64,000 bases of DNA from Lachnoclostridium sp. UBA5725 (GCA_002419585.1 DIGJ01000003.1:18166-82165); one strand, 5' to 3'. Shown: positions 1 to 8,303, counted from the stretch's first letter. Numbers and translations are program-made. Notes: generated by a model from the sequence alone, not told the origin.

Positions 1-404
1 TCTGTAATATCTTTAATATCTGCCGCACGCTCTTTCATATATTCATCATCCATCTCGGCAAACATCTTTGAAAAATTATCACCGGTAACCGCAACTGCAT
101 ATTCACAGCTCACCTTTTGACTCTCGATGATGTTGTATACGGATTCACAATAGTCATCATCATCTAGCAGCATCATATGAACTTCAAAAATGGCCGCTCC
201 TGATTCTCCGACTTCCTTTTGCGCTTTTTTATAAAGAAGATCCAATTGCTCTTGTGCCGTTTTTTTCGCTTCTTGAAAACGCAATACTTCAGCCTGCGTA
301 TCTTCTACTTTATTTCGTTTTACAGTAGCTTGTTTCTTCTCATAATAAAAGATTTTTCCGATTGATATTTTCTTTAAAATAGATTTCCCCGAATACTGTT
401 CCAT
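1..404 (-). CDS. ptsI: PTS Enzyme I (phosphoenolpyruvate-protein phosphotransferase), N-terminal part
   Basis: Enzyme I takes phosphate from phosphoenolpyruvate and passes it to HPr in the cytoplasm. Only the first 134 codons are inside the window; the gene runs off the left edge. The visible part is the N-terminal HPr-binding region, recognised from the conserved stretch around GAAIFEVHMMLLDDDDY (residues about 70-86), which matches the GEAAIF-AHLMLLDD pattern of the family. The start is ATG at 402-404 preceded by GAAAGGAATG. It follows the HPr gene by 17 bases and is the last visible gene of the ascorbate operon. Carrying both general PTS proteins inside a sugar operon suggests a private phosphorelay, although a general ptsHI may exist elsewhere. 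Confidence 0.9.
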   Translation of the reverse strand, partial: MEQYSGKSILKKISIGKIFYYEKKQATVKRNKVEDTQAEVLRFQEAKKTAQEQLDLLYKKAQKEVGESGAAIFEVHMMLLDDDDYCESVYNIIESQKVSCEYAVAVTGDNFSKMFAEMDDEYMKERAADIKDIT

Positions 405-421
405 ACTTTCATTCCTTTCTT

Positions 422-679
422 CTATAGATTATTTTGAAAGAAAGATTCGATTGCTGTATAAGCCTCATTTTCGTCTTCACCCTCTATGGTAACGCTGACT
501 TCTTCACCCTTTTTCACACCAAGGCTCATAATCATCATCAACTGGGATGCCAGCACAGTCCTTTCTCCTTTGGTAATCTTAATGCTACTTTGGAATTTTT
601 TTGCTTCCTTCACGATCAGACCCGCTGGTCGTGCATGGATACCTAATTCATCGTTTACTACAAAATGAAATGATTTCAT
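422..679 (-). CDS. ptsH: HPr-family phosphocarrier lacking Ser46
   Basis: Small cytoplasmic phosphocarrier (85 aa, normal length) that moves phosphate from Enzyme I to the IIA protein. The active site GIHARPAG holds His15. In Bacillus HPr the regulatory serine is residue 46, just before IMGVMSLG. Aligned without gaps on the conserved MSLG at 51-54, this protein has Gln46, with a serine only at 45. Family knowledge: HPr kinase phosphorylates Ser46 to drive CcpA repression. Inference: this copy is built for transport and is likely blind to HPr kinase, unless Ser45 substitutes. It lies between ulaF and ptsI in the ascorbate operon. Confidence 0.92.
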   Translation of the reverse strand: MKSFHFVVNDELGIHARPAGLIVKEAKKFQSSIKITKGERTVLASQLMMIMSLGVKKGEEVSVTIEGEDENEAYTAIESFFQNNL

Positions 680-710
680 AATCGTTCTCCTTGGCTATTC
701 ATTGTAAGAT

Positions 711-1403
711 TTATTTCTGTCCTTGACCGTAATATGCATTGGCTCCATGTTTTCGATAATAATGTTTGTCCAATAGTTCTTGTGGTGCCGCCTCTACACG
801 TGGATTTATCGTTTCACAGCGAGCTGCCATCTTTGCAACTTCCTCCAATACCACTGCGTTGTGCACAGCCTCATGGCCGTCCTTTCCCCATGTAAATGGC
901 CCATGGTTCTTACATAGAACTGCCGTCATAGCAATATGGTCTCGATTCTTAAATTCGTCCGCAATTAGAACACCCGTGTTTATTTCATAATGTTCTAATT
1001 CTTCTTTTGTCAAGTTTCTTACACAAGGAACCGTTCCATATAAGTAATCTGCATGGGTGGTCCCGTAACACGGAATACCCCTGCCTGCCTGTGCCCAACT
1101 TGTTGCCCAAGGTGAATGCGTATGCACAACCCCTCCAATGTCTATAAATGCTTTATACAATTCCACATGAGTAGCAGTATCGGAAGATGGATTATACTTA
1201 CCTTCTATCACCGTTCCATTCAAATCTACAATCACCATATCCTCTGGTTTTAAATCATCGTAATCTACGCCACTTGGTTTGATTGCAAAATATCCACTTT
1301 CCCGGTCAATCTCGCTCACATTCCCCCAGGTAAAGGTTACTAATCCATACTTTGGTAAAAGCATATTAGCTTCATACACACGTTTCTTTAATTCCTCTAA
1401 CAT
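711..1403 (-). CDS. ulaF: L-ribulose-5-phosphate 4-epimerase, ascorbate-pathway type
   Basis: Class II aldolase-fold epimerase (230 aa) that turns L-ribulose 5-phosphate into D-xylulose 5-phosphate, the last step of the ascorbate route. Visible hallmarks are the substrate/phosphate region GNVSEID...KPSGVDYDDL, the zinc ligands in VVHTHSPWATSWAQAG and the GTTHADYLYG segment typical of AraD/UlaF. The ATG at 1401-1403 is chosen because AGGAGG lies 8 bases upstream; an in-frame ATG seven codons earlier overlaps that ribosome site. AraD for arabinose is a close paralogue, but the neighbours point to UlaF. Confidence 0.92.
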   Translation of the reverse strand: MLEELKKRVYEANMLLPKYGLVTFTWGNVSEIDRESGYFAIKPSGVDYDDLKPEDMVIVDLNGTVIEGKYNPSSDTATHVELYKAFIDIGGVVHTHSPWATSWAQAGRGIPCYGTTHADYLYGTVPCVRNLTKEELEHYEINTGVLIADEFKNRDHIAMTAVLCKNHGPFTWGKDGHEAVHNAVVLEEVAKMAARCETINPRVEAAPQELLDKHYYRKHGANAYYGQGQK

Positions 1404-1450
1404 ATTCGTTTCCTCCTGATCCACACACCTTAAGAATATTTATTTAATGG

Positions 1451-2503
1451 TTAATCTGCCTGCAAAGTATACATGGCCACCTCATCGATTTCACGATTCG
1501 TTGATACAATAACATCCTTGCCCTCGCTGCAAAAATGATGTACATTCGCCGGTCCACAGTCCTCATCAATCACCTGTACTTGATATTCCATCGATTGTTC
1601 GTCATACGTAAAGACCATTAAATTCCGCTCCGCCTGCCTGTGTCCTATAACAACCGCTGGTTTACCACACAAGATACCACCATATATCGCATGTGTAAAT
1701 TCTGCGGATTTTGGATACTCATATATTTTGTGAAATGCACCGTCACTTTGTTTATAAATACTGATCTTGTCCCCATGGAATGGCGATAATACAATCAGTT
1801 CCTTACGTCCATCCTGATCCATATCAACCAAAACAGCATCACTGGCTGGGGTATCAAGTAGCTGACAAACCTTCCATTCTCCTCCAGAACGTTCAGGTGG
1901 TACAAACTGAAATACGCCGTTGTTGGAAGAAACAATGCTAGTATCTACTCCATCTTCCCTTACACGGTAATAACCATGATTTTTCAGCATATGTTCTTTT
2001 ATTACATCTAGTTTCAACTGGTTGTTTTCATTAAAACCACTTAAATCATCTGGCAGGATAGCTGCATATACCTTTCCAGGCATGGACCAGTCATCTTTGT
2101 ACTCATGTCCTGATTTCAATGTACATGCAATCAGATAATTGATACCATTTCTATTTACAATATCAAATCGGTGAACATGTGGAAGATCAACTAATGTTCT
2201 TACTTCCCAATTTCCTTTTGATATCGGTGTTACAATTACAATCTTTGCTTCTTTCGAATCATTTGGGGAATAGAATTTATGTGTTGCCAAGAACTGGCCG
2301 TTGCTTCCCGGTACCTGTACCATACTCATGACACCGCCCGGTTCTGTCCATATGACGTCTTCCTGGTTTCCATCCAGGTCAAACAAAAGACACCTGTCTA
2401 CTTTTTCTGCTGCAACCAAGAAATGTCTTTTTCCTTCATACAAAAGCGGTGCAACCGAATAACATTTTGTTAAATTGGAAATAATCTTTTTTTCTACTTT
2501 CAT
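1451..2503 (-). CDS. Uncharacterised beta-propeller (VCBS/FG-GAP-like) protein in the ascorbate operon
   Basis: A 350-aa protein without signal peptide or membrane segment, so probably cytoplasmic. The sequence shows repeated short beta-rich blades. One blade carries a calcium-type loop, VDMDQDGRKELIVLSP (residues about 226-241), as in VCBS/FG-GAP propellers; others contain HRFDIVNRNGINYLIAC and AIYGGILCGKPAVVIGH. No catalytic motif that I recognise. It starts after GAGAGGTAAC and sits between ulaE and ulaF, in the part of the operon where a decarboxylase (UlaD) would be expected, but it is not a TIM barrel. Its role is unknown; a sugar-phosphate lyase or isomerase on a propeller scaffold, or a lactone-processing step, are guesses from context only. 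Confidence 0.6.
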   Translation of the reverse strand: MKVEKKIISNLTKCYSVAPLLYEGKRHFLVAAEKVDRCLLFDLDGNQEDVIWTEPGGVMSMVQVPGSNGQFLATHKFYSPNDSKEAKIVIVTPISKGNWEVRTLVDLPHVHRFDIVNRNGINYLIACTLKSGHEYKDDWSMPGKVYAAILPDDLSGFNENNQLKLDVIKEHMLKNHGYYRVREDGVDTSIVSSNNGVFQFVPPERSGGEWKVCQLLDTPASDAVLVDMDQDGRKELIVLSPFHGDKISIYKQSDGAFHKIYEYPKSAEFTHAIYGGILCGKPAVVIGHRQAERNLMVFTYDEQSMEYQVQVIDEDCGPANVHHFCSEGKDVIVSTNREIDEVAMYTLQAD

Positions 2504-2524
2504 GATATGTTACCTCTCGTACTA

Positions 2525-3370
2525 TTATTGTTGTTTATCTAGAATCTTACTTAGCATTTCATGTGCAAAGACCAGGTCATTCTTCCAATCCGGGTTGCCT
2601 GTATACCAGAACTCCGCCACATACTTACGAACTCCCAACTGCCAGGCTGCCTCAACCGCCTCTTCAAAATTTACATGCCCTGTACCATAAGGAATTTCCC
2701 GAAATTTGCCCGGAACCGTTTCCTTTAGATGCATAGCCACCAAATGCCCTTTTCCAATATATAAGTCTTCCGATACATCAATTTTATAGGACGTTGCAGC
2801 ATTGGTAATGTTTCCGATATCTGGATATACATTCAGATAACTGGAATTTACCAATGTAACATATTTCATTGCTTTTTCTACAGTATTCATGAACTCGGTT
2901 TCCATCGTTTCGAAACCCAGAACCACTCCTGCTTTTTCTGCCATATTCGCAGCAATCTTTAAATTACTTAAAAAACGTTTTTTTGTTTCAACGCTTGATT
3001 CTTCATAATAAACATCATATCCTGCCAATTGAATAATACGGATTCCCAAATCATCTGCCAGTTGGATGGCTTTTTCCATGATTTCCATTCCTCTTTGACA
3101 AACAGCTTGATCACTGCTTCCAATTGGATATTTTCGATGCCCGCTAAGGCACATTGTTCGAATCGGAATTCCGACCTCCATCATAAGCCCAACCAGTTCG
3201 AGACGTTCTTCTTTACGCATATCCAACCTGCTTAATTTTTCATCCGTTTCATCGATACTGATTTCTACAAAGTCATATCTAGCTTCTTTTGCCGCGATTA
3301 ATTTTTCTTTCCAGTTCAGTGTCCCCGGTATCGCTTTCTCATATAAACCTAACGTATATGCCTTTTCCAT
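2525..3370 (-). CDS. ulaE: L-ribulose/L-xylulose-5-phosphate 3-epimerase
   Basis: TIM-barrel epimerase (281 aa) converting L-xylulose 5-phosphate to L-ribulose 5-phosphate. It matches Escherichia coli UlaE along its length: LGLYEKAIPG at the start, FVEISIDETDEKLSRLD (about 34-50), IRIIQLAGYDVYYEE (about 110-124) and YPDIGN near 180. The start codon follows GGAGGCAGT. It lies downstream of the regulator and a palindrome that may be an operator, so this second half of the operon (ulaE, propeller, ulaF, ptsH, ptsI) could have extra control of its own. Confidence 0.93.
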   Translation of the reverse strand: MEKAYTLGLYEKAIPGTLNWKEKLIAAKEARYDFVEISIDETDEKLSRLDMRKEERLELVGLMMEVGIPIRTMCLSGHRKYPIGSSDQAVCQRGMEIMEKAIQLADDLGIRIIQLAGYDVYYEESSVETKKRFLSNLKIAANMAEKAGVVLGFETMETEFMNTVEKAMKYVTLVNSSYLNVYPDIGNITNAATSYKIDVSEDLYIGKGHLVAMHLKETVPGKFREIPYGTGHVNFEEAVEAAWQLGVRKYVAEFWYTGNPDWKNDLVFAHEMLSKILDKQQ

Positions 3371-3388
3371 ACTGCCTCCATAATTTCT

Positions 3389-3410
3389 ATTGTAACCGTA
3401 TGATTACAAT
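3389..3410. promoter_or_regulatory. Palindromic operator candidate upstream of ulaE
   Basis: The 22-base sequence ATTGTAA, eight bases, TTACAAT is a perfect inverted repeat in the 72-base gap between the DeoR-type regulator and ulaE. Its left half TTGTAACCGT followed by ATGATT also occurs, with a longer spacer, at 8090-8110 upstream of ulaG. A further GTAACCGAA copy is at 3433. The shared word suggests a common binding protein, most simply the regulator encoded next to it. Confidence 0.45.
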
Positions 3411-3442
3411 CCTTATGATGGCTTTTAATATCGTAACCGAAT

Positions 3443-4213
3443 CTAAAATTCTCCCTTATGAACCTGGTATACCAAAACACCTTTACTTCTTAATTTTTCA
3501 AGAACTTCCTCTGGTGCCTTTTCATCTGTTATCAAATATTTTATTTTATCAATGGTACAGCTCGTAAAACTGCTCATCTTTCCAATCTTTGTATGATCTG
3601 CCAAAAGATAGACCGCCTTCGTGGAATGGTTCACCATAATCTCATTCACACTCACTTCACTCGCTATCTCTGTCATCATTCCTGATTCCGCTGTGAGGCC
3701 CGAACATCCTACGAATGCTTTCTTTGCATAAACGGTCTTAAGATTTCTGATTGCATAATCTCCCACCATTGCATCCTTGTGATACCTTAATTCTCCACCG
3801 GTCAGGATAACATTGATGCCAGTACCATACTCATGATTAATTACTTTTCCATTGTTCGTTATCACCGTAACATTATTACGCGTTACATATTGTAACATCT
3901 GTAATGCATTACTGCTCGTATTGATAAACAACGTATCTCCCTTTTCCACTAATGTAGCTGCATATTGTGCAATTAATCTTCGATACATTTGTACTTCATT
4001 TTCCTCCATCGTATGATTATCCAAAGGAATTGCACCACCATGTGTACGTACCAGTAATTTCTGATCATTCAAAAATTGCAGGTCCCTTCTTATTGTAATA
4101 AAAGAAACATCCAGCTCATTGGCAAGTTCATTTACCTTTACCTGGGGATTCGATTGCATTATCTTTAATATTTGATTTCTTCTGTCATCTACACATTTCT
4201 TTTCTCTTTTCAT
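3443..4213 (-). CDS. DeoR-family transcriptional regulator of the ascorbate operon
   Basis: Cytoplasmic DNA-binding repressor (256 aa). An N-terminal winged helix is visible (QVKVNELANELDVSFITIRRD split over residues 23-43, followed by LVRTHGGA), and then the sugar-phosphate-binding DeoR C-terminal domain with LFINTSSNALQML and GEL...KDAMVGDYA. E. coli UlaR is of the same family and responds to L-ascorbate 6-phosphate, so the same ligand is likely. It lies inside the operon between the IIB gene and ulaE and probably controls it through the repeats near 7.87-8.11 kb and 3.4 kb. It is orthologous in role, not proven orthologous in sequence, to UlaR. Confidence 0.85.
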   Translation of the reverse strand: MKREKKCVDDRRNQILKIMQSNPQVKVNELANELDVSFITIRRDLQFLNDQKLLVRTHGGAIPLDNHTMEENEVQMYRRLIAQYAATLVEKGDTLFINTSSNALQMLQYVTRNNVTVITNNGKVINHEYGTGINVILTGGELRYHKDAMVGDYAIRNLKTVYAKKAFVGCSGLTAESGMMTEIASEVSVNEIMVNHSTKAVYLLADHTKIGKMSSFTSCTIDKIKYLITDEKAPEEVLEKLRSKGVLVYQVHKGEF

Positions 4214-4353
4214 TCGACTTACCTTACCCTTTTAAATTGAAAATATTATAACAGTTTTCGGCATTGATGTCATTCATTTTTGCTTCGTCTGAAAAATTTT
4301 TAGAGAATAGAAAATTTTATATCATCATACAAAGGTGCTCATTCTAGGGAATA

Positions 4354-4383
4354 GGGGATCCCATTCAATGATAAGAGATCCCC
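4354..4383 (-). other. Intercistronic hairpin between IIB and regulator genes
   Basis: GGGGATC and GATCCCC are separated by 16 bases in the 198-base gap. No T-run follows on the minus strand, so it is not a standard terminator. It may act as a processing or stability stem that separates the highly expressed transport genes from the downstream half of the operon. Confidence 0.4.
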
Positions 4384-4411
4384 CTGGTTACTAATTATTA
4401 AAATGCCATTC

Positions 4412-4714
4412 TTATACCAATCCGTTTTCCTTCATTTTGTCTTCAATTTCCTGTGCTGACATAATATTTCTAAGCCCGATTACTTTTGTACCTTTTTTTT
4501 CTGCATCTTTAAACATACTTGCAAAGTTTTGTGCGCAGAATACTACATCATATTGGGAAGCTGCACTCTTGCCCTCTGAAAGAGAACAATGATGGACTTT
4601 ACCTGCTTTTATTCCAAGTTTATCCAATGCTTTTTGCATCGTCATTTTCATCATTAAACTGGAACCAGCTCCATTTGCGCAACATACCAAATAACTCATA
4701 TTGTCTTTTGCCAT
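4412..4714 (-). CDS. ulaB: PTS ascorbate-type transporter subunit IIB
   Basis: 100-aa cytoplasmic phosphotransfer protein of the lactose/ascorbate IIB fold. The phosphocysteine loop LVCCANGAGSS is at residues 9-19, with Cys12 as the expected phosphorylated residue by alignment with UlaB (VCGNGQGSS). The doubled Cys11-Cys12 is unusual. It lies directly downstream of the IIC gene, as in ulaABC-type systems, and passes phosphate from IIA to the incoming sugar. Confidence 0.9.
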   Translation of the reverse strand: MAKDNMSYLVCCANGAGSSLMMKMTMQKALDKLGIKAGKVHHCSLSEGKSAASQYDVVFCAQNFASMFKDAEKKGTKVIGLRNIMSAQEIEDKMKENGLV

Positions 4715-4755
4715 AATATTCTCTCCTTTATTCGCATGAACGGTTACTATTTAAA

Positions 4756-6240
4756 TTAAGCTGTCTTCTTTTCCTTCATTTCCTTATAAGCTTCATAATC
4801 TTCTGTGATTAAGAAATATCCCTCTTTATCCATTCTATATTGAAGCTGTGGTATAATTGCCAATACGATTACGCAGATTGCGATACCTGCATAGCTTAAG
4901 AATTTCATGACACCTGTCATTACCGGCCAAATAACTGCCCAATCCCACATTCCTAAATATCCGCCATATGCTGCCATGCCAACCCATCCAGCAATCAAAG
5001 CTGAACCAAATACCTGACAGATACCAGAGAAGAATGGAAGAAGTAATGCTGCCTTAATACCACCTTTTTCATTAGCAAAAACAGCGATAGTTGCATTATC
5101 AAAGAATACAGGAACGAATCCACAGATAACAAGCACTGGACTTTGTAAAACAATCAATGCTACAATTGCTAAGATCTGACCTGCAAAACCTGCAAGGAAT
5201 CCAAGAGGAACTGCATTTGCTGCACCAAATCCATAGATAACTGCACAGTCAACACCTGGGATAGAACCTGGTAATAATTTATTTGCAATACCCTGGAAGG
5301 ACTGTGTTAATTCGGTTACGAATGTACGTACACCTAATTGCAAAATTGCTAAATATACAGAGAAATATAAACAAGTCTTAATTACATAGAATAACATACT
5401 GTCTGTAGCTTTCATAAACTCTAAGGATACTAAATAATCTTTTCCTAATATTAGAAGAATCGTACCAAAGAAAGCTAACATCAAAATTGAAGTACAAACC
5501 ATATTTTCATTAAAGATAGACATAAATCCTGGCAATTCAAGATCTTCCAGTCTCTTAACTTTCTTTCCATCTTTCTTTTTACCAAATAATTTTTCTGCTA
5601 ACCAATAGTTTATAGCAATACCAAACATCTGTTGATGTGCCATACAAAAGCCGGCACCATCGGTAATTTCCTGACATGGTTTAATGGTTAAGTTCGATCC
5701 TACTGCCCAGTACATACCAAGTACAAGTGCCATAACGATTAGTAATTTAACGTCGCTATATAAAAGGAATGGACATGCAAACATGATTAACCAATAAGCC
5801 GTAGCTGCCTGCTGCACCTGTACATGACCAGTTGTAAACAGGGCGCGCATTTTTGTTACTTTTCTAAAACGAACCAATAAAATGTTTACAATAAATGCAA
5901 TCAATAAGAGAATCATTGCATTACCGAAGGTCTTTCCAAAGACTTCTTCAACTCCGGCCGTTACTGCATTTTGTCCGAAATACGGGTCTATAACCATCGC
6001 ATCGATATTAAATCGGTCTTTTAAACCTACTAGTACAGGTCGAAAGTTTGTAACCAGTCCACCGGAACCTACAGTCAGGATTAAGTAGCCTACGATTGCC
6101 TTGATTGCTCCAGCCAACACATCATACCAAGGTTTTCCCAGTAAAATATAACCCAAAATAACGATTAATCCAATCATAAATGCCGGTTGCTGAAGTATAT
6201 TCGTTGCAAAATAATTCCATACATTCATAAAAATAGTCAT
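4756..6240 (-). CDS. ulaA: PTS ascorbate-type transporter subunit IIC
   Basis: Integral membrane permease of the UlaA/SgaT family, 494 aa, with about a dozen hydrophobic segments. Family features include the GAGFCMAHQQMFG segment (about 195-207), which matches the GAGFAIGHQQ motif of UlaA, and the cytoplasmic loop with AEKLFGKKKDGKK. The start is ATG at 6238-6240, eight bases after GGAGG; an ATG five codons further upstream overlaps that site. It is separated from the IIA gene by 18 bases. Together with IIA and IIB it imports L-ascorbate as the 6-phosphate; a related lactone or pentitol cannot be excluded. Confidence 0.92.
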   Translation of the reverse strand: MTIFMNVWNYFATNILQQPAFMIGLIVILGYILLGKPWYDVLAGAIKAIVGYLILTVGSGGLVTNFRPVLVGLKDRFNIDAMVIDPYFGQNAVTAGVEEVFGKTFGNAMILLLIAFIVNILLVRFRKVTKMRALFTTGHVQVQQAATAYWLIMFACPFLLYSDVKLLIVMALVLGMYWAVGSNLTIKPCQEITDGAGFCMAHQQMFGIAINYWLAEKLFGKKKDGKKVKRLEDLELPGFMSIFNENMVCTSILMLAFFGTILLILGKDYLVSLEFMKATDSMLFYVIKTCLYFSVYLAILQLGVRTFVTELTQSFQGIANKLLPGSIPGVDCAVIYGFGAANAVPLGFLAGFAGQILAIVALIVLQSPVLVICGFVPVFFDNATIAVFANEKGGIKAALLLPFFSGICQVFGSALIAGWVGMAAYGGYLGMWDWAVIWPVMTGVMKFLSYAGIAICVIVLAIIPQLQYRMDKEGYFLITEDYEAYKEMKEKKTA

Positions 6241-6258
6241 TGCTTTTTCCTCCATTAA

Positions 6259-6714
6259 TCATCCCAAGTATTTTTTTTCAATCTCCAATAAATCTGTTTC
6301 TGTATTTGCTTCCAAAAGGGCAGCTACTACATCTTCGTTCATCAACATCTCGGATAATCGCATCATATTACTCAGATGTTGGTCTGGATTACAAGAAGCC
6401 AGCGTAAAAAATAACCGTGCATCCTTTTCTGCATCTTCGGGATCAAAACTAACCGGCTTGTCTAGTTTCATAAAACTGATCGCAGTTTTATTTACTCCCA
6501 CTGCGCCTTCCTGTGAATGAGGCATTGCAACATCTGGCATAATAACAATATAAGGTCCATATTTTTCTACACAAGCTATAATGTCTTCTTTATAGTTTGC
6601 TTCTACCGTGCCATCTGCTTCCAATGGTTCACAGCTCATACGTATTGCCTCCTGCCAGTCTTTTGCTTCCTTCGCGAACTTAAAATGTTTCTTTTCTACA
6701 AATTCCTTCAACAT
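6259..6714 (-). CDS. ulaC: PTS ascorbate-type transporter subunit IIA
   Basis: Cytoplasmic IIA protein of the mannitol/fructose/ascorbate fold (151 aa). The motif MPDVAMPHSQEGAV places the phosphorylated histidine at residue 66. It accepts phosphate from the operon's HPr and gives it to Cys12 of IIB. Its ATG follows GGGGGAAAAAAC. It lies between ulaG and the IIC gene. Confidence 0.92.
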   Translation of the reverse strand: MLKEFVEKKHFKFAKEAKDWQEAIRMSCEPLEADGTVEANYKEDIIACVEKYGPYIVIMPDVAMPHSQEGAVGVNKTAISFMKLDKPVSFDPEDAEKDARLFFTLASCNPDQHLSNMMRLSEMLMNEDVVAALLEANTETDLLEIEKKYLG

Positions 6715-6735
6715 GTTTTTTCCCCCAAATTACAA

Positions 6736-7839
6736 TTATAAGCAAGAACGGAACGGTATATTTTGTGGTGCTTCAAAACAATCCTCAAAGCCTCTTTGGT
6801 GATGATATGCTTTTTTATCTTTATCCGCTGGATAGATATATTTTCCTCCAACTTCCCAGAAGAACGGATGGAACTGATATCCGAGTCGATCCTTTTTCAT
6901 ATCATACAAAACTTTGATTTCATTGATGTCTGCCATAAAATTCGTCCATACATCATAGTGAATTGGAATTACTACTTTGCATTGTAACGCCTCTGCCATT
7001 CGAAGGATATCACAAGATGTCATCTTGTCTGCCATACCAATTGGATTTTCGCCATATGATCCAAAAGCAACATCAACGTCATAATCTTTACCATGTTTTG
7101 CAAAATAGATGGAATAGTGAGAGTCACCGCTATGATAAATATTTCCACCAGGAGTCTTAATCAGGAAGTTTACTGCCTTATCATCCATATCAGTTGGACA
7201 TACACCGGTCAGTTCTTCTCTGTCTGCTCCCTGTGAGTCTGTCGTTACCAAGCAGGTACGATCAAATGAATCCAAGGCTACAATTTCAATGTCTTTCATT
7301 TTTATCGTATCACCAGGTCTTACTGTAATGCAGCGATCTGCTGGAACACCCCATTTTATCCATAGTTCCACTGACTTTTTAGGTCCAATAAATGGAACAG
7401 GAATTTCTTTCCCATTTTCATCTACTGTTTTCATTCCACTTTGTATTACATGCGCCGCATATTCAGCACTCATGTGGTCTTGGTGATAATGGGTTGCCAG
7501 TACTGCATCCACTTGTTTGATTGCAAATGGATCAATAACAAAAGGTACTGCCCTTAAGTTTGGCTGCATCGCTCTGGCACCGCACATGTTCGCCATCTGG
7601 TGTCCAACCTGCATTTTTCCATTTCCATGAGAACGCTTGCCATTGCCACACCACAAATCGATAGTTATATTGCAGTTTTGTGGTGTCTTAATCCAAAGTC
7701 CGGTACATGCAAGCCACCACATTGCAACATTACCTGGTTGCACCACTTCACTCTCGATTTCTTCATTGAGCCATGTTCCCCATTCCGGAAACGTACTCAT
7801 TATCCAGTTCTCTCTCGTTATTTCATCTACTTTGCTCAT
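6736..7839 (-). CDS. ulaG: L-ascorbate-6-phosphate lactonase
   Basis: Metallo-beta-lactamase-fold lactonase that opens L-ascorbate 6-phosphate to 3-keto-L-gulonate 6-phosphate. It is collinear with E. coli UlaG: ITRENWIMSTFPEWGTWLN at the start, LATHYHQDHMSAEY (metal ligands, near residue 116), HSGDSHYS and KMTSCDILRMAEAL, and it ends in the RGFEDCF block. Two in-frame ATGs lie at the start; the second (7837-7839) has AAGGAGG at 8 bases and matches the MSKV start of UlaG, so it is preferred. First gene of the operon, 55 bases downstream of the predicted transcription start. Confidence 0.95.
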   Translation of the reverse strand: MSKVDEITRENWIMSTFPEWGTWLNEEIESEVVQPGNVAMWWLACTGLWIKTPQNCNITIDLWCGNGKRSHGNGKMQVGHQMANMCGARAMQPNLRAVPFVIDPFAIKQVDAVLATHYHQDHMSAEYAAHVIQSGMKTVDENGKEIPVPFIGPKKSVELWIKWGVPADRCITVRPGDTIKMKDIEIVALDSFDRTCLVTTDSQGADREELTGVCPTDMDDKAVNFLIKTPGGNIYHSGDSHYSIYFAKHGKDYDVDVAFGSYGENPIGMADKMTSCDILRMAEALQCKVVIPIHYDVWTNFMADINEIKVLYDMKKDRLGYQFHPFFWEVGGKYIYPADKDKKAYHHQRGFEDCFEAPQNIPFRSCL

Positions 7840-7868
7840 TTCCATCTCCTCCTTATTGGATTTTGATT

Positions 7869-7900
7869 GTTTTTTATGTTCACTTCTTTGTTATGATTGT
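7869..7900. promoter_or_regulatory. Operator-like repeat, proximal copy
   Basis: Begins GTTTTTTATGTTC and ends TTATGATTGT. The same two end blocks bound a second copy at 8077-8112, which has four more bases in the middle. This copy lies exactly between the predicted -10 box and the ulaG ribosome site, so a protein bound here would block transcription. Confidence 0.5.
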
Positions 7901-7929
7901 ATAATATCATATATACCAAACACTTACAA
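7901..7929 (-). promoter_or_regulatory. Sigma-A promoter of the ascorbate operon
   Basis: On the minus strand TTGTAA (7929-7924), 17 bases, TATTAT (7906-7901). Transcription would start near 7894, about 55 bases before the ulaG start codon. No other promoter-like pair fits as well in the 478-base gap. Confidence 0.55.
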
Positions 7930-8076
7930 GCTTAATTTATCATTTAATTGATTTTTTGTATGTTTTATATGATTTTAAATGTCATTATTTGTTCATTGTA
8001 ACTAATTCTCGCTATATTTTTACCATTATTTCTTCTTTTATATTCATTCTTTCTTTATTTTTTTCTTTTTTTCTCT

Positions 8077-8112
8077 GTTTTTTATGTTCGTTGTAACCGT
8101 TTTTATGATTGT
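8077..8112. promoter_or_regulatory. Operator-like repeat, distal copy
   Basis: GTTTTTTATGTTC, 13 bases that include TTGTAACCG, then TTATGATTGT. It is a direct repeat of 7869-7900 about 208 bases upstream. A partial copy, TTGTTCATTGTAAC, is at 7989-8002. The spacing would allow looping between operators, as described for UlaR in enterobacteria. The rest of 7930-8255 is T-rich on the plus strand, and I see no gene in it. Confidence 0.5.
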
Positions 8113-8255
8113 TTTCTTTTTTTGTTTCATCTCGTTTTAAATATTTATATGTTTTATCTCTCTATTCTTCCACTTTTCTTTTTTTCTTATACCCGTATCA
8201 ACCAAAATAATCCATAGCATTGGTTTACATAGCAGAAAATAGATAAAACAAAAAA

Positions 8256-8303
8256 GACTGTTACAAAATCAAGATATAAATTTTACTCGATTTTGTAATA
8301 GCC
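8256..8303 (-). terminator. Intrinsic terminator after the mtnN-luxS-MATE cluster
   Basis: An 18-base imperfect stem (GGCTATTACAAAATCGAG against CTTGATTTTGTAACAGTC on the minus strand) followed by TTTTTTGTTTT. It ends the cluster 15 bases after the stop codon of the last MATE gene. Confidence 0.85.

Noticed and set aside
1451..2503. Reading the propeller gene as UlaD
   Set aside because: UlaD is a TIM barrel of about 216 aa; this protein is longer and built of propeller blades.
7930..8255. Coding sequence in the T-rich gap before the ascorbate operon
   Set aside because: Stop-rich in all frames and strongly T-biased; only operator-like repeats are visible.
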